From Thiomargarita sp. (GTDB lineage Bacteria > Pseudomonadota > Gammaproteobacteria > Beggiatoales > Beggiatoaceae), in assembly GCA_022729575.1 (NCBI GenBank), contig DZAL01000021.1, positions 18,162 to 50,638 on the forward strand: a DNA stretch of 32,477 nucleotides, written 5' to 3'. Positions 23,290 through 30,736 of this stretch are shown here, one piece after another. Each line of letters opens with the position of its first letter. Within the stretch, counting starts at the first letter, position 1. The notes below the pieces were generated by a model. The model saw only the letters and a program-made list of their open reading frames with translations. It was not told the DNA's origin and did not search any database. Made by a program: the position numbers and the translations under genes.

Positions 23290-24213
23290 ATGCGTCTTAA
23301 CGTAAAATTGGTTATTAGCTTAGTGCTGTCATGCTGGATATTTACTGCGTCTGCTAACTCGGCAGTGGTTGGGAGAATTGAAAATTTTGATGGTAACGTC
23401 GCACCTTTTGAAAGAGAAATGGCAGACGGTCCTGCGATAATTATACCGACCGCTTACACTATCATTCGTGGCCAGAAATTGTTGGTTACTGTGGGATTCT
23501 TGACGGAACTGCAAGCGGGTGATATGATAGTGGTGAATGATCCTAAACATTCCCTATTGGTTAAATTTGCGGATAATTCAAAGGAGACCGTGATGGCCAA
23601 AAATTCTCCTTATATCGTCGTTTCCAAAGGAGCAGTGCCAAGTTTGTGGGGTAACTTCAAGGATTGGGCAACGCAATTGACCCAGAGACATCAGGATGAA
23701 GTGACCGCGGTTTCTATTTCGACCAAAGGAGGCAGTAATCAATCTCCCATCATGCCACTGCTCGAAGTGAAAACAGAAAAATCGGCGAAGGTGTTAGTGG
23801 CAGGAAAGCGGGCGTTGTATTTGACTTGGAAGAAAGGAAGAGCGGATTATCAACTGACTCTCAAGCAAGGTGACCAGACACTGTTTACGCAGTCGGTGAA
23901 GGAACGAGATTTTCAATTACCTGAATTATCCTTCACGCCTGGCGATTATCAATGGTCACTCAGTGATAGTGAAGCGCGTCAAGTGGAATATTCTTTCACG
24001 GTGGTGGACCGTTTGCCTAGCTATCCCAAGGAGTTAAGTGATGACAGTTTGGCCAGTTTATCAGCAGCGGCCCGGTTGACGTTGCAAGCGATGTGGTTGG
24101 CGGAGCAAGAGCAGGGAAGATGGTCGTTGGAAGCGTATCAACGAGTGGCGGAGATTGCCAAGGAATATCATTTTGCTGAGGTGTTACGGCAGGTTTTAGA
24201 GAGAGGAAATTAG
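23290..24213 (+). CDS. Secreted FecR-like protein, partner of CHASE2
   Basis: The 307-aa product starts at the ATG preceded by AGAGG; the longer in-frame start at 23242 overlaps the CHASE2 gene and would hide the signal peptide. The signal peptide is MRLNVKLVISLVLSCWIFTASANS. The N-terminal part (GRIENFDGNVAPF, GQKLLVTVGFLTELQAGDMIVVND, LLVKFADNSKE) follows the FecR-domain order. A middle beta-rich region (LTLKQGDQTLF, FTPGDYQWSLSD) and a helical C-terminus follow. FecR domains in such loci are periplasmic sensors or scaffolds, not iron regulators as such. The stop codon lies inside the target duplication of the MITE that follows. The assignment is weaker than for its neighbours because the FecR core is degenerate. 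Confidence 0.7.
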   Translation: MRLNVKLVISLVLSCWIFTASANSAVVGRIENFDGNVAPFEREMADGPAIIIPTAYTIIRGQKLLVTVGFLTELQAGDMIVVNDPKHSLLVKFADNSKETVMAKNSPYIVVSKGAVPSLWGNFKDWATQLTQRHQDEVTAVSISTKGGSNQSPIMPLLEVKTEKSAKVLVAGKRALYLTWKKGRADYQLTLKQGDQTLFTQSVKERDFQLPELSFTPGDYQWSLSDSEARQVEYSFTVVDRLPSYPKELSDDSLASLSAAARLTLQAMWLAEQEQGRWSLEAYQRVAEIAKEYHFAEVLRQVLERGN

Positions 24214-24218
24214 AAGTT

Positions 24219-24664
24219 CACCTTACGCACCACCACCCCAACCAGGAGTACAAAGCGGAGCTTTGTTACAAAGCTCCGCTTTGTACTCCTGAAGCTTTGT
24301 TACCAACCTGGGCCATCTATTTATTGGTGGTCCCTAAGTTAAGCTAAAGTTACGGCGTTGGAGTCCAAAGCTTCAGCTTTGGCAACGTCGTCTCACCTTT
24401 CTCGTTCCCACGCGGAGCGTGGGAACGAGCAGAAAATGTTGGAGTAGAGGCTTTAGCCGGTAGGGGTTGGCACCCCATTAAAGGTCGTCGCGGCCGGCCC
24501 ACCGGCTAAAGCCTCTACTCCAACAGATTTGTTCTTGTTGGAGTCCAAGACATGTCTTGGACTCCACGTTCCGTGTGGGAACGAATAGAAATGCAGTGGT
24601 GTGCATAGAGTAGCCTTACCAAGGAGGGGTTGGGGGTGGTTGAGTTAACCGTGCGTAAGGTTAG
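24219..24664. mobile_element. Composite MITE-like element (family A) loaded with nested hairpins
   Basis: Ends CACCTTACGCACCACCACCC and GTTAACCGTGCGTAAGGTTAG are flanked by exact 9-mers TTAGAAGTT (24210-24218 and 24665-24673). The 446 bp inside hold AGGAGTACAAAGCGGAGCTT with its complement (24244-24290), CGTTCCCACGCGGAGCGTGGGAACG (a short palindrome near 24402-24428), TTGGAGTAGAGGCTTTAGCC arms (24439 and 24505-24523), and GGAGTCCAAGACATGTCTTGG (near 24540-24564). The left duplication contains the stop codon of the FecR-like gene. Confidence 0.85.
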
Positions 24665-24754
24665 TTAGAAGTTACCATACCGATGTTCCAACTCTTTGAA
24701 AGTTGTAAAATTTATTGATTGTATGATTGATTATATGGAGGATAAATATTTACC

Positions 24755-26434
24755 ATGACATTTTTTCAGTCGAAATCTATTCGGTTTAAATCGATTATTT
24801 GCGCACTCCTTCTTATCGTCTTCACGTTCTTGACCTACCGTGATGCACTCAACAACGGTTTCACTACTTGGGATGTTGACGTTTATGTGACTAACAATCC
24901 TCATATCAAAGGACTGACTTGGGAGCATTTAAAATGGATGTTTACTGCTTTCTATGCCGCTAATTGGCACCCGCTAACTTGGTTATCACATGCTATTGAT
25001 TACACCTGGTTTGGCCTCCAGCCCTGGGGACATCATCTAACCAGTATTCTCATTCATAGCGTAAATGTGGTACTGGTGTTTATACTTAGCATGAGGTTAC
25101 TCACGATTAGTGTCAGCCGGACCAAATTAATATCGACTATTGACCATGAGCATAAAATTCTGTTGGCGGCGAGTGTCAGCGCGTTGCTGTTTGGTATTCA
25201 TCCCCAACATGTGGAATCGGTCGCGTGGATTGCCGAGCGTAAAGATGTGTTGTGCTTATTTTTTATTCTCGTCACACTGATAAGTTATCTTCGCTATACT
25301 CTTAGCTATTCCCGTGCCTGGTATATGATGAGTTTAGGCGGTTTTATCCTCGCGCTGTTGTCAAAACCAATGGCCGTGACCGTACCGGTTATCTTAATAC
25401 TATTAGACATTTACCCGTTGCGCCGAACTGCACTTACTATCTCGTCACCAGGTTTAATTTCTTACCGACAACTGGGGCTGGAAAAATTGCCATTTTTTGC
25501 GTTTACCCTAGTCTCGGTGATTATTACCGTGTTAGCTCAACAATCGGCCGGTGCCATTGTTGACCATGACACGGTTGATTTAACTACCCGTTTGCTCAAT
25601 GCCTTCAATAGTTTGATTTTTTACTTGGCTAAATGGGTGATGCCCGTCAGTTTATCTCCTTCCTACCTGTTATCCACTTACCATTTGACCGATTACATGG
25701 TTTTCATGCCGGTCCTCGCTTCGCTTCTAATCACGTTGGTCAGTGGCTATTTTTGGTATAAAGGACATTATGCGTGGCTCATTACCTGGCTCTTTTATGT
25801 GGTCACCTTGAGTCCGATGCTTGGGATTATTCAAGTTGGTAGTCAAGCGGCCGCTGACCGATACACGTATTTACCTACGTTACCGTTTGGTTTACTGATA
25901 GGAATAGGAGTCGCTAAGTTTTATTATGATTCCGGGTTTAGACGGGTGTTTAGAGTAGGACTGATGGCGGGATTAATTTTGCTACTTGGTCAGTTAATGC
26001 AGCTTACTCAACAGCAAACCTGGATTTGGAAAGATGATTTGACGTTATGGACTTACACGGTGCTCTATAATCCAGATAATCCGCTCGCACAGATGAATTT
26101 GGGAATCGCCTATTTTCAACTGGGCAATACGGAAAGAGCGATTATCCATTATCGAGCGGCGGCCTCCTTGAACCGGCACCGGCTGATTTATATTAATTTA
26201 TTAACCGCCTTGCACAAATTGCAACTGCATTCGGAATTGGTCAAGTTTTATCAACTGGCGTTACAATTGGAGATTGATGTAGGTCAAACCAAGGATAATA
26301 TTTACTTCCATCTTGGCGAGGCTTACTATCACCAAGGGGAGATGAAATCGGCCCGGGAGTTTTTACAAAAAGCGTTAAATCTCAATGCCCATCATGCCGC
26401 GGCTAAACAGTTGTTGGCGCAGATTAAATTTTAG
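24755..26434 (+). CDS. Multi-pass GT-C-type (TMTC-like) protein with C-terminal TPRs
   Basis: The 559-aa product has about ten membrane helices (12-30, 95-112, 140-160, 170-190, 200-220, 250-265, 285-300, 320-340, 345-365, 375-415). Two TPR-like units follow (about 445-475 and 515-550: PLAQMNLGIAYFQLGNTERAI, NIYFHLGEAYYHQGEMKSA; landmarks only). The N-terminal loop TTWDVDVYVTNNPHIKGL, the WHPLTWLSH motif and IHPQHVESVAWIAERKD are hallmarks of the bacterial relatives of TMTC O-mannosyltransferases. The loop usually reads W-D-D-D-x-Y-V; here one Asp is Val. The likely role is lipid-linked sugar transfer to exported proteins. GGAGGA lies 13 nt upstream. Because of the intervening MITE, co-transcription with the FecR-like gene is uncertain. 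Confidence 0.88.
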   Translation: MTFFQSKSIRFKSIICALLLIVFTFLTYRDALNNGFTTWDVDVYVTNNPHIKGLTWEHLKWMFTAFYAANWHPLTWLSHAIDYTWFGLQPWGHHLTSILIHSVNVVLVFILSMRLLTISVSRTKLISTIDHEHKILLAASVSALLFGIHPQHVESVAWIAERKDVLCLFFILVTLISYLRYTLSYSRAWYMMSLGGFILALLSKPMAVTVPVILILLDIYPLRRTALTISSPGLISYRQLGLEKLPFFAFTLVSVIITVLAQQSAGAIVDHDTVDLTTRLLNAFNSLIFYLAKWVMPVSLSPSYLLSTYHLTDYMVFMPVLASLLITLVSGYFWYKGHYAWLITWLFYVVTLSPMLGIIQVGSQAAADRYTYLPTLPFGLLIGIGVAKFYYDSGFRRVFRVGLMAGLILLLGQLMQLTQQQTWIWKDDLTLWTYTVLYNPDNPLAQMNLGIAYFQLGNTERAIIHYRAAASLNRHRLIYINLLTALHKLQLHSELVKFYQLALQLEIDVGQTKDNIYFHLGEAYYHQGEMKSAREFLQKALNLNAHHAAAKQLLAQIKF

Positions 26435-26450
26435 GTAGGGGTGGTGGAGG

Positions 26451-26705
26451 TAGATTTGACAACTTTCAACAAGTTGTCAAATCTTTTCCCTGCCATGGGT
26501 GGAAGTAGATTTGACAACTTTCAACAAGTTGTCAAATCTTTTCCCTGCCATGGGTGGAAGTAGATTTGACAACTTTCAACAAGTTGTCAAATCTTTTCCC
26601 CGCCATGGGTGGAAGTAGATTTGACAACTTTCGAAAAGTTGTCAAATCTTTTCCCTGCCATGGGTGGAAGTAGATTTGACAACTTTCAAAAAGTTGTCAA
26701 ATCTT
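26451..26705. repeat. Five-fold 55-bp tandem array of perfect hairpins between convergent genes
   Basis: Units start at 26451, 26506, 26561, 26616 and 26671. Each contains the 13-bp stem GATTTGACAACTT / AAGTTGTCAAATC around a variable loop (TCAAC in three, TCGAA and TCAAA in the others), followed by TTTTCCCTGCCATGGGTGG. Only loops and one base of the linker vary. The array fills the gap between the GT-C gene (+) and the CZB gene (-), so it would be transcribed from both sides as the same hairpin. A terminator or 3'-end role is likely. Confidence 0.93.
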
Positions 26706-26739
26706 TCCCCAAATCTTTTCCCCAATCTTTTCCCAGCCA

Positions 26740-27099
26740 TCACGCTAAGGCATCTAATTCCAACAATTTTTGGGCGATGATATGAGACAAGATGTGCATT
26801 TCAGTAACCGCCGCTTGAGCCGCTTGCTCCTCACCGCGACGTTTTTTTTCTAGTGCTTGTTTGCTCGCATTATGAAAACGTTCATGAGGCTCAAAGAGAC
26901 TATCAAAAATTTCCTGGAGCTTTTTACTCTGGAGTGCGTCAATTTCAGAGGGGCCGTCTCCATACAGCCATTTACCCAGTTTACACTCTTGGTGACTGCT
27001 GCCGGAAAAAGTTCCTTCTCCGACGAGAGTGGCTTCAATTTCTTTTAGGTATTGGATATGGTCATTCAAACGCATGAGAAAAAAGGCTTTGCTTGGCAT
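26740..27099 (-). CDS. Stand-alone CZB (chemoreceptor zinc-binding) domain protein, paralog 2
   Basis: The 119-aa product is one CZB domain: first His in LNDHIQYLKEI (His13), second set in SSHQECKLGKWLYGDG with Cys39 in the C-x-x-G-K-W motif, and EPHERFHNAS with two His near 72 and 76. This is the His-Cys-His-His zinc site. CZB domains usually sit on chemoreceptors or diguanylate cyclases and sense zinc or redox state (HOCl at the Zn-thiolate). There is no membrane or output domain. AGGAG precedes the ATG. It is the last gene of the minus-strand GTPase module, 157 nt after the GTPase gene, and is paralogous to the gene at 29554-29913. Confidence 0.92.
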   Translation of the reverse strand: MPSKAFFLMRLNDHIQYLKEIEATLVGEGTFSGSSHQECKLGKWLYGDGPSEIDALQSKKLQEIFDSLFEPHERFHNASKQALEKKRRGEEQAAQAAVTEMHILSHIIAQKLLELDALA

Positions 27100-27256
27100 A
27101 TTTACTCCTGGTGAGTATTAGTAGTAAACAATCCAATTTGAATTGAATTGTTGAGGTTAGTTAAATCTCAATCTTACCTTCCTCGAATTGACTACGCCTG
27201 TCTTTACTAAAACTTAAGCAGGAATGACAACTCGTTGGGAGTGTATGAATATTTAT

Positions 27257-27805
27257 TTATCGCTCGGCTTTTAAGTTAGGATCTAATGAGTACAATAAGG
27301 CTTGTAACAGTAAAGAGACATCTTTTTTATTGCGTGCGTCAACATCAAAGACGGGAGGATTGAGACCAAGTTTACGTAATTCTTTATGGTATTCTGACAG
27401 TTTCGGTTTGCTACTAAGGTCCATTCGAGTAATTCCAACGGCGACTTGGGTTTGTTTGATAAAATCCTCAAAGGCTTTGAGAAAAAAGCGTAAATCTTCC
27501 AATGGTGCGATTCTAGCGTTGTCAATGAGCAAAATCAGTCCCAAACCTCCTTCCGTCAAAATATCCCACATAAAATCGAATCGTTCTTGACCAGGGGTAC
27601 CGTACAAATGGATTTTGTCGTTATTTTTGAGTTTGAGCAGACCATAATCTAATCCCACCGTGACCGTAGTTTTAAATTCCTGATGAGGATTACGGAGGGT
27701 AGATTTAGCTTCGGTCGTCACCACCGGAATTTCACTTAAAGCCGCAATCGCAGTGGATTTACCAGCACCGGTAGGTCCGGTGAAAATTAGCTTGTAATTG
27801 CTCAT
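27257..27805 (-). CDS. Ras-like small GTPase of the CvnD/COG2229 type
   Basis: The 182-aa product has the P-loop GPTGAGKST (residues 10-18), a switch I region with KTTVTVGLDYG (Thr near 45-49), the G3 motif written YGTPGQERFDFMW (about 68-80), and the base-recognition motif TRMD (near 126) where most GTPases have (N/T)KxD. This pattern, notably TTVTVxLDYG plus GTPGQxRFxFMW, matches CvnD of Streptomyces conservons and related proteobacterial proteins. A Roadblock/LC7 gene 2.2 kb upstream on the same strand is the expected regulator (GAP or scaffold). The start is 2 nt after the stop of the receiver-like gene, whose final GGAGGA codons form the ribosome binding site. A switch controlling polarity, motility or envelope function is likely, but its output is unknown. 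Confidence 0.9.
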   Translation of the reverse strand: MSNYKLIFTGPTGAGKSTAIAALSEIPVVTTEAKSTLRNPHQEFKTTVTVGLDYGLLKLKNNDKIHLYGTPGQERFDFMWDILTEGGLGLILLIDNARIAPLEDLRFFLKAFEDFIKQTQVAVGITRMDLSSKPKLSEYHKELRKLGLNPPVFDVDARNKKDVSLLLQALLYSLDPNLKAER

Positions 27806-27807
27806 GG

Positions 27808-28989
27808 TTATTCTCCTCCACGTAACCGAGCTAACAAACGTTTAAACAAATTACGTTTAGGATGTTCACTGCGTGATCCCGCCAAGGATGAGGCGGGGGA
27901 TCGAGTATCGGTTCGACGGTCAATAAAAGCCAGTTTGATCGCGCAGGCGGCACTAAAGAAGGCAAACACGTAACGTTGTGGAATATTTAGCATTTTGGCG
28001 GTGTCGATAAGAGAATATGGATTGGCTATCCACAGTGCGGAAATTTCTAACGCATGAGGCGTGAGTACTAAGCGCGTGAAATTGGGCCAATTTACCAAGA
28101 CGACATCTTTAGATAAATCCGTCCCTTTGGGAATTTTACCACGAGCGGTCCACAGTGCCATTTTCCATAAAAAATTATCGAGAGATTGCGCCATTAATTT
28201 TTCGGTAGCTAATCGTTGCTGAATTTCGGTTTCGGCTAAAGTGATCATTCGCAAGTGACTACTTTTAGATAATGGTAATAACGTCATAGTACGTAATTGG
28301 TTTTCGGCGGCTTCGCACCCGCATAACAGTTGATTTTTTTCCGATAATAAGATCATTGGCGTGTAGAGACCTTCTATTAAAATTCCGCCGGTTTCTAACT
28401 GTTGGCTGAACGCAAAGGCTTTTTCAAAAAAACCTTGTAAATAATTGTTGGGATCATAATAAATTTTTTCTACCTCTTCGGATCGTTGCGGATTAATGTC
28501 GGAATGGTAGCCGCAATATTGATGTAATGCCTCCTCTTCTTGCTCTACCGTAATTTCAGTAGCAAGTTTAGCTTCACGGGTGGTTTGAGTAGGCGCTAAG
28601 TGAGCGGGTTGGCCTTTAACCGAAATTTGTGGCAAATCGCCAGTAGCCGCTTCTTCTTCCTTCATCTGTTTGATTTTAGCGAGTGCTTTGAGGAATTTTT
28701 CAATTTCAATCGGTTTTTTGACAAAAACCGTGCCGGCAACATCGTGATGATTGAGGGAAAGGACAATGGTAGGCAAAGATGGATATTGTTGCCGATAGTT
28801 GGCCCAAAGTTTAGCGGCTTCTATGCCATCCAGGTCAAAAATACAGGCTTGCGCGACTTCTAATTGTTCAATTAAGAAATACTCGCCGCGGCCTGGGCCG
28901 TTAAAAACCATTTCTAACAAACGTTGAGTGGGTTTGTCCATGCCCACTGCAACAATACGTAACGCTGATTTGGTGGTTGATTGAGTCAT
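27808..28989 (-). CDS. Degenerate receiver-like protein with unrecognised C-terminal domain
   Basis: The 393-aa product has a receiver-like N-terminus (about 10-110): LRIVAVGMDKPTQRLLEMVF, then ACIFDLDG with Asp at the expected phosphoacceptor strand, LPTIVLSL, and FVKKPIEIEKFLKAL with the Lys-Pro pair. The acidic pocket at the start is missing, so phosphorylation is doubtful. A variable linker at 110-180 follows. The C-terminal region (180-360) includes FLWKMALWTARGKIPKG and SLIDTAKMLNIPQRYVFAFFSAA, a helical segment that looks like a winged helix or an effector-binding bundle. The end is basic (FKRLLARLRGG). It is translated with the GTPase (2-nt gap) and is likely its effector or adaptor. 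No named family is assigned to the C-terminus. Confidence 0.75.
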   Translation of the reverse strand: MTQSTTKSALRIVAVGMDKPTQRLLEMVFNGPGRGEYFLIEQLEVAQACIFDLDGIEAAKLWANYRQQYPSLPTIVLSLNHHDVAGTVFVKKPIEIEKFLKALAKIKQMKEEEAATGDLPQISVKGQPAHLAPTQTTREAKLATEITVEQEEEALHQYCGYHSDINPQRSEEVEKIYYDPNNYLQGFFEKAFAFSQQLETGGILIEGLYTPMILLSEKNQLLCGCEAAENQLRTMTLLPLSKSSHLRMITLAETEIQQRLATEKLMAQSLDNFLWKMALWTARGKIPKGTDLSKDVVLVNWPNFTRLVLTPHALEISALWIANPYSLIDTAKMLNIPQRYVFAFFSAACAIKLAFIDRRTDTRSPASSLAGSRSEHPKRNLFKRLLARLRGGE

Positions 28990-29409
28990 CTGGTCATTTG
29001 TTCTCCATTTTAAATATAGTATATTTCCTAATGGTTAGGACCTACGCCTAATTACTATTACCTTGTGTGCAACACCTGTTTGAGTAGGTGAAACTGCTGG
29101 AACCACCCTTAGAAGCGTTGGAGTAGAGGCTTTAGCCGCAATGCCATTAAGTTAAGCCGGCCAAAGACACCTTGAAGGTCTAAAACCAGACCTTCAAGGT
29201 TAAAACCTGACCGCGGGATTCCTTAACTTAATGGCAGTGGAGCTACGCTTAACCACCTTCCACTCCTCCTTTCCTGACTCCTCTCGGTTCTTGACTCTCC
29301 TCTTTACGCAGGGCGGGATAGGAGTGGTTAAATAGGTACATCTAGTAAAAACCGGTGCTGGCGGTCGGTGATAACCTTGGTCAGTTCACTTGATGATTAC
29401 TGACTAACT
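28990..29409. other. Gene-free region with a family C inverted repeat
   Basis: GGAGTAGAGGCTTTAGCCGC at about 29120 leads into AATGCCATTAAGTTAAG (29140-29156), which pairs with CTTAACTTAATGGCA (29222-29236). Between them ACCTTGAAGGTCT...AGACCTTCAAGGT forms a short inner stem (about 29170-29200). No open frame is convincing. The promoter of the receiver-like gene should lie near 28990-29050 (TATAGTATATTT at about 29015-29026, on the opposite sense). Confidence 0.7.
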
Positions 29410-29537
29410 CACCTTACGCACCACCACCCCTAGCCCCTCCTAGCTAAGGGAATATCCCCTGCGAGGCCGGTGGTGCTTACTCCCCTCCTTACCAAGGAGG
29501 GGTTGGGGGTGGTTGAGTTAACCGTGCGTAAGGTGAG
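29410..29537. mobile_element. MITE-like element (family A), simple copy
   Basis: Ends CACCTTACGCACCACCACCC and GTTAACCGTGCGTAAGGTGAG are flanked by exact 9-mers TGACTAACT (29401-29409 and 29538-29546). It is 128 bp long. It sits 16 bp beyond the stop of the CZB gene, inside the GTPase module, and may split one operon into two transcripts. Confidence 0.92.
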
Positions 29538-29553
29538 TGACTAACTGGCATAC

Positions 29554-29913
29554 CTACTCCATTCTGTCTAAATCAAGCAATTTGTTGGTCAAAATGGTCG
29601 ACAGCAGATACAACTCGGTCAACGCCACTCTGACACCTGCTTCATCGCCAGATCGCTTCTGGTGTAAAACTTGTTGCGCCAGGTCATGGAAATGTTGGTG
29701 AGGTTCAAGTATACTCTCAAACACCTCCTTAGCCTTTGGGTTTTTCATGGTTGCAATTTCAGTAGAGCCTGCTCCATACAACCATTTTCCTAATTTACAT
29801 TCATGATGGGTAGTGCCTTGAAAATCGGATTGCCCTTTGAGGGCCAAATCTATTTTCTTCAGGTACTGAACATGATCATTGAGGCGCATCATAAAAAAGG
29901 CTTTGCCAGCCAT
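29554..29913 (-). CDS. Stand-alone CZB domain protein, paralog 1
   Basis: The 119-aa product has the same length and order as the gene at 26740: LNDHVQYLKKIDLAL (His13), TTHHECKLGKWLYGAG (Cys39 in the C-x-x-G-K-W motif) and EPHQHFHDLAQQ with the two later His. The two share FFLMRLNDH/FFMMRLNDH, ECKLGKWLYG, EIDAL/EIATM and a leucine-rich end, so they arose by duplication. It has no output domain and is probably cytoplasmic. GGTAT precedes the ATG. It lies 56 nt after the Roadblock gene and probably shares its transcript. As a heteromeric or competing partner of the second CZB protein it could report zinc or oxidant level to the GTPase module. Confidence 0.92.
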   Translation of the reverse strand: MAGKAFFMMRLNDHVQYLKKIDLALKGQSDFQGTTHHECKLGKWLYGAGSTEIATMKNPKAKEVFESILEPHQHFHDLAQQVLHQKRSGDEAGVRVALTELYLLSTILTNKLLDLDRME

Positions 29914-29969
29914 AGTGATACCTCGTTGGCTAAAATAGTTGGGAAACTTAGTAAAGTTAGAGATGATGA

Positions 29970-30332
29970 TTAGATTATCTTACTGATAGCTTCGGCGGCG
30001 CGTTTGACATCTAAAAATACTAATCCCAGTTTGGCCGAAGGTTTGGTGACGACAATGACTACCGTATCCGGTCCCGCATGAATCATCATCACGTAGCCAT
30101 GGTGGCCTTTGATTAACACTTGTTCTAAATCGCCGCGACCTAATTCGTGGGCGGTACGGTCTCCTAATGAGAGCATGGCTGCCGCCATCGCACCAATACG
30201 GTCTTCATCCATACCGGTAGGTAGAATAGCGGCCATGACTAAACCATCCGTAGAGATTGCCGCAGAGGCTTGAATATCTGCGGAAGTGCCGTTAAGTTCA
30301 CTTAAAACAGATTTGAGCATTTCTTCACGCAT
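29970..30332 (-). CDS. Roadblock/LC7-domain protein
   Basis: The 120-aa product is a single Roadblock/LC7 domain: helix MLKSVLSELNG, strand IQASAAISTDGLVMAAILP, helix DRIGAMAAAMLSLGDRTAHELGRGDLEQVLIKG (landmark MAAAMLSLG), strands GYVMMIHAG and TVVIVV, then a closing helix. These dimeric folds regulate Ras-like GTPases (MglB for MglA, CvnB for CvnD). AGGAG precedes the ATG by 9 nt. It is the first gene of the minus-strand set Roadblock, CZB, receiver-like, GTPase, CZB. A MITE lies 42 bp upstream of the start, where the promoter would be. Confidence 0.95.
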   Translation of the reverse strand: MREEMLKSVLSELNGTSADIQASAAISTDGLVMAAILPTGMDEDRIGAMAAAMLSLGDRTAHELGRGDLEQVLIKGHHGYVMMIHAGPDTVVIVVTKPSAKLGLVFLDVKRAAEAISKII

Positions 30333-30373
30333 TGAAAGTTTACTCCTTTATGATTATGGTTATCTGAAAATCT

Positions 30374-30506
30374 CACCTTACGCATAACTACCCCCTGCCC
30401 CTCCTGGTTAAGGAGGGGAGTACACCCTGCCAACTTAGTTAGCACATACTCCCCTCCTTAACAAGGAGGGGCAGGGGGTGGTTGAGTTAACCGTGCGTAA
30501 GGTGAG
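30374..30506. mobile_element. MITE-like element (family A), simple copy
   Basis: Ends CACCTTACGCATAACTACCC and GTTAACCGTGCGTAAGGTGAG are flanked by exact 9-mers TGAAAATCT (30365-30373 and 30507-30515). It contains the CCCTCCTGGTTAAGGAGGGG-type palindrome twice and is 133 bp long. A decayed second copy follows at about 30540-30648 (ACCTCTCC...GGCGTAAGGTAAA). Confidence 0.92.
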
Positions 30507-30707
30507 TGAAAATCTATTTGACCAGTTGATTGACCAATAGTCCAACCACCTCCTACCTCTCCTTGATAAGAAGGGGAGTCAAGTGGTGTCTATTCCCCGC
30601 TTTACCAAGGAGGGGCCGGAGTGGTTAGGCGTAAGGTAAACTGATAATTCTGAATTACACTATAAATATAAAGTTGGTCACGCCGGTGTTACGTTTGATG
30701 AGAAGTA

Positions 30708-30723
30708 GCCAACTTTCGTTGGC
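30708..30723 (-). terminator. Short hairpin after the SHOCT-protein gene
   Basis: GCCAAC and GTTGGC pair around a TTTC loop 14 nt past the minus-strand stop codon. No U-run follows in that direction, so termination is only suggested by position. Confidence 0.35.
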
Positions 30724-30736
30724 CCCCGATTTAATT

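Noticed and set aside
26451..26705. CRISPR-like regular repeats
   Set aside because: The whole 55-bp unit repeats including the linker, the repeats are long palindromes, and there are no unique spacers or cas genes.
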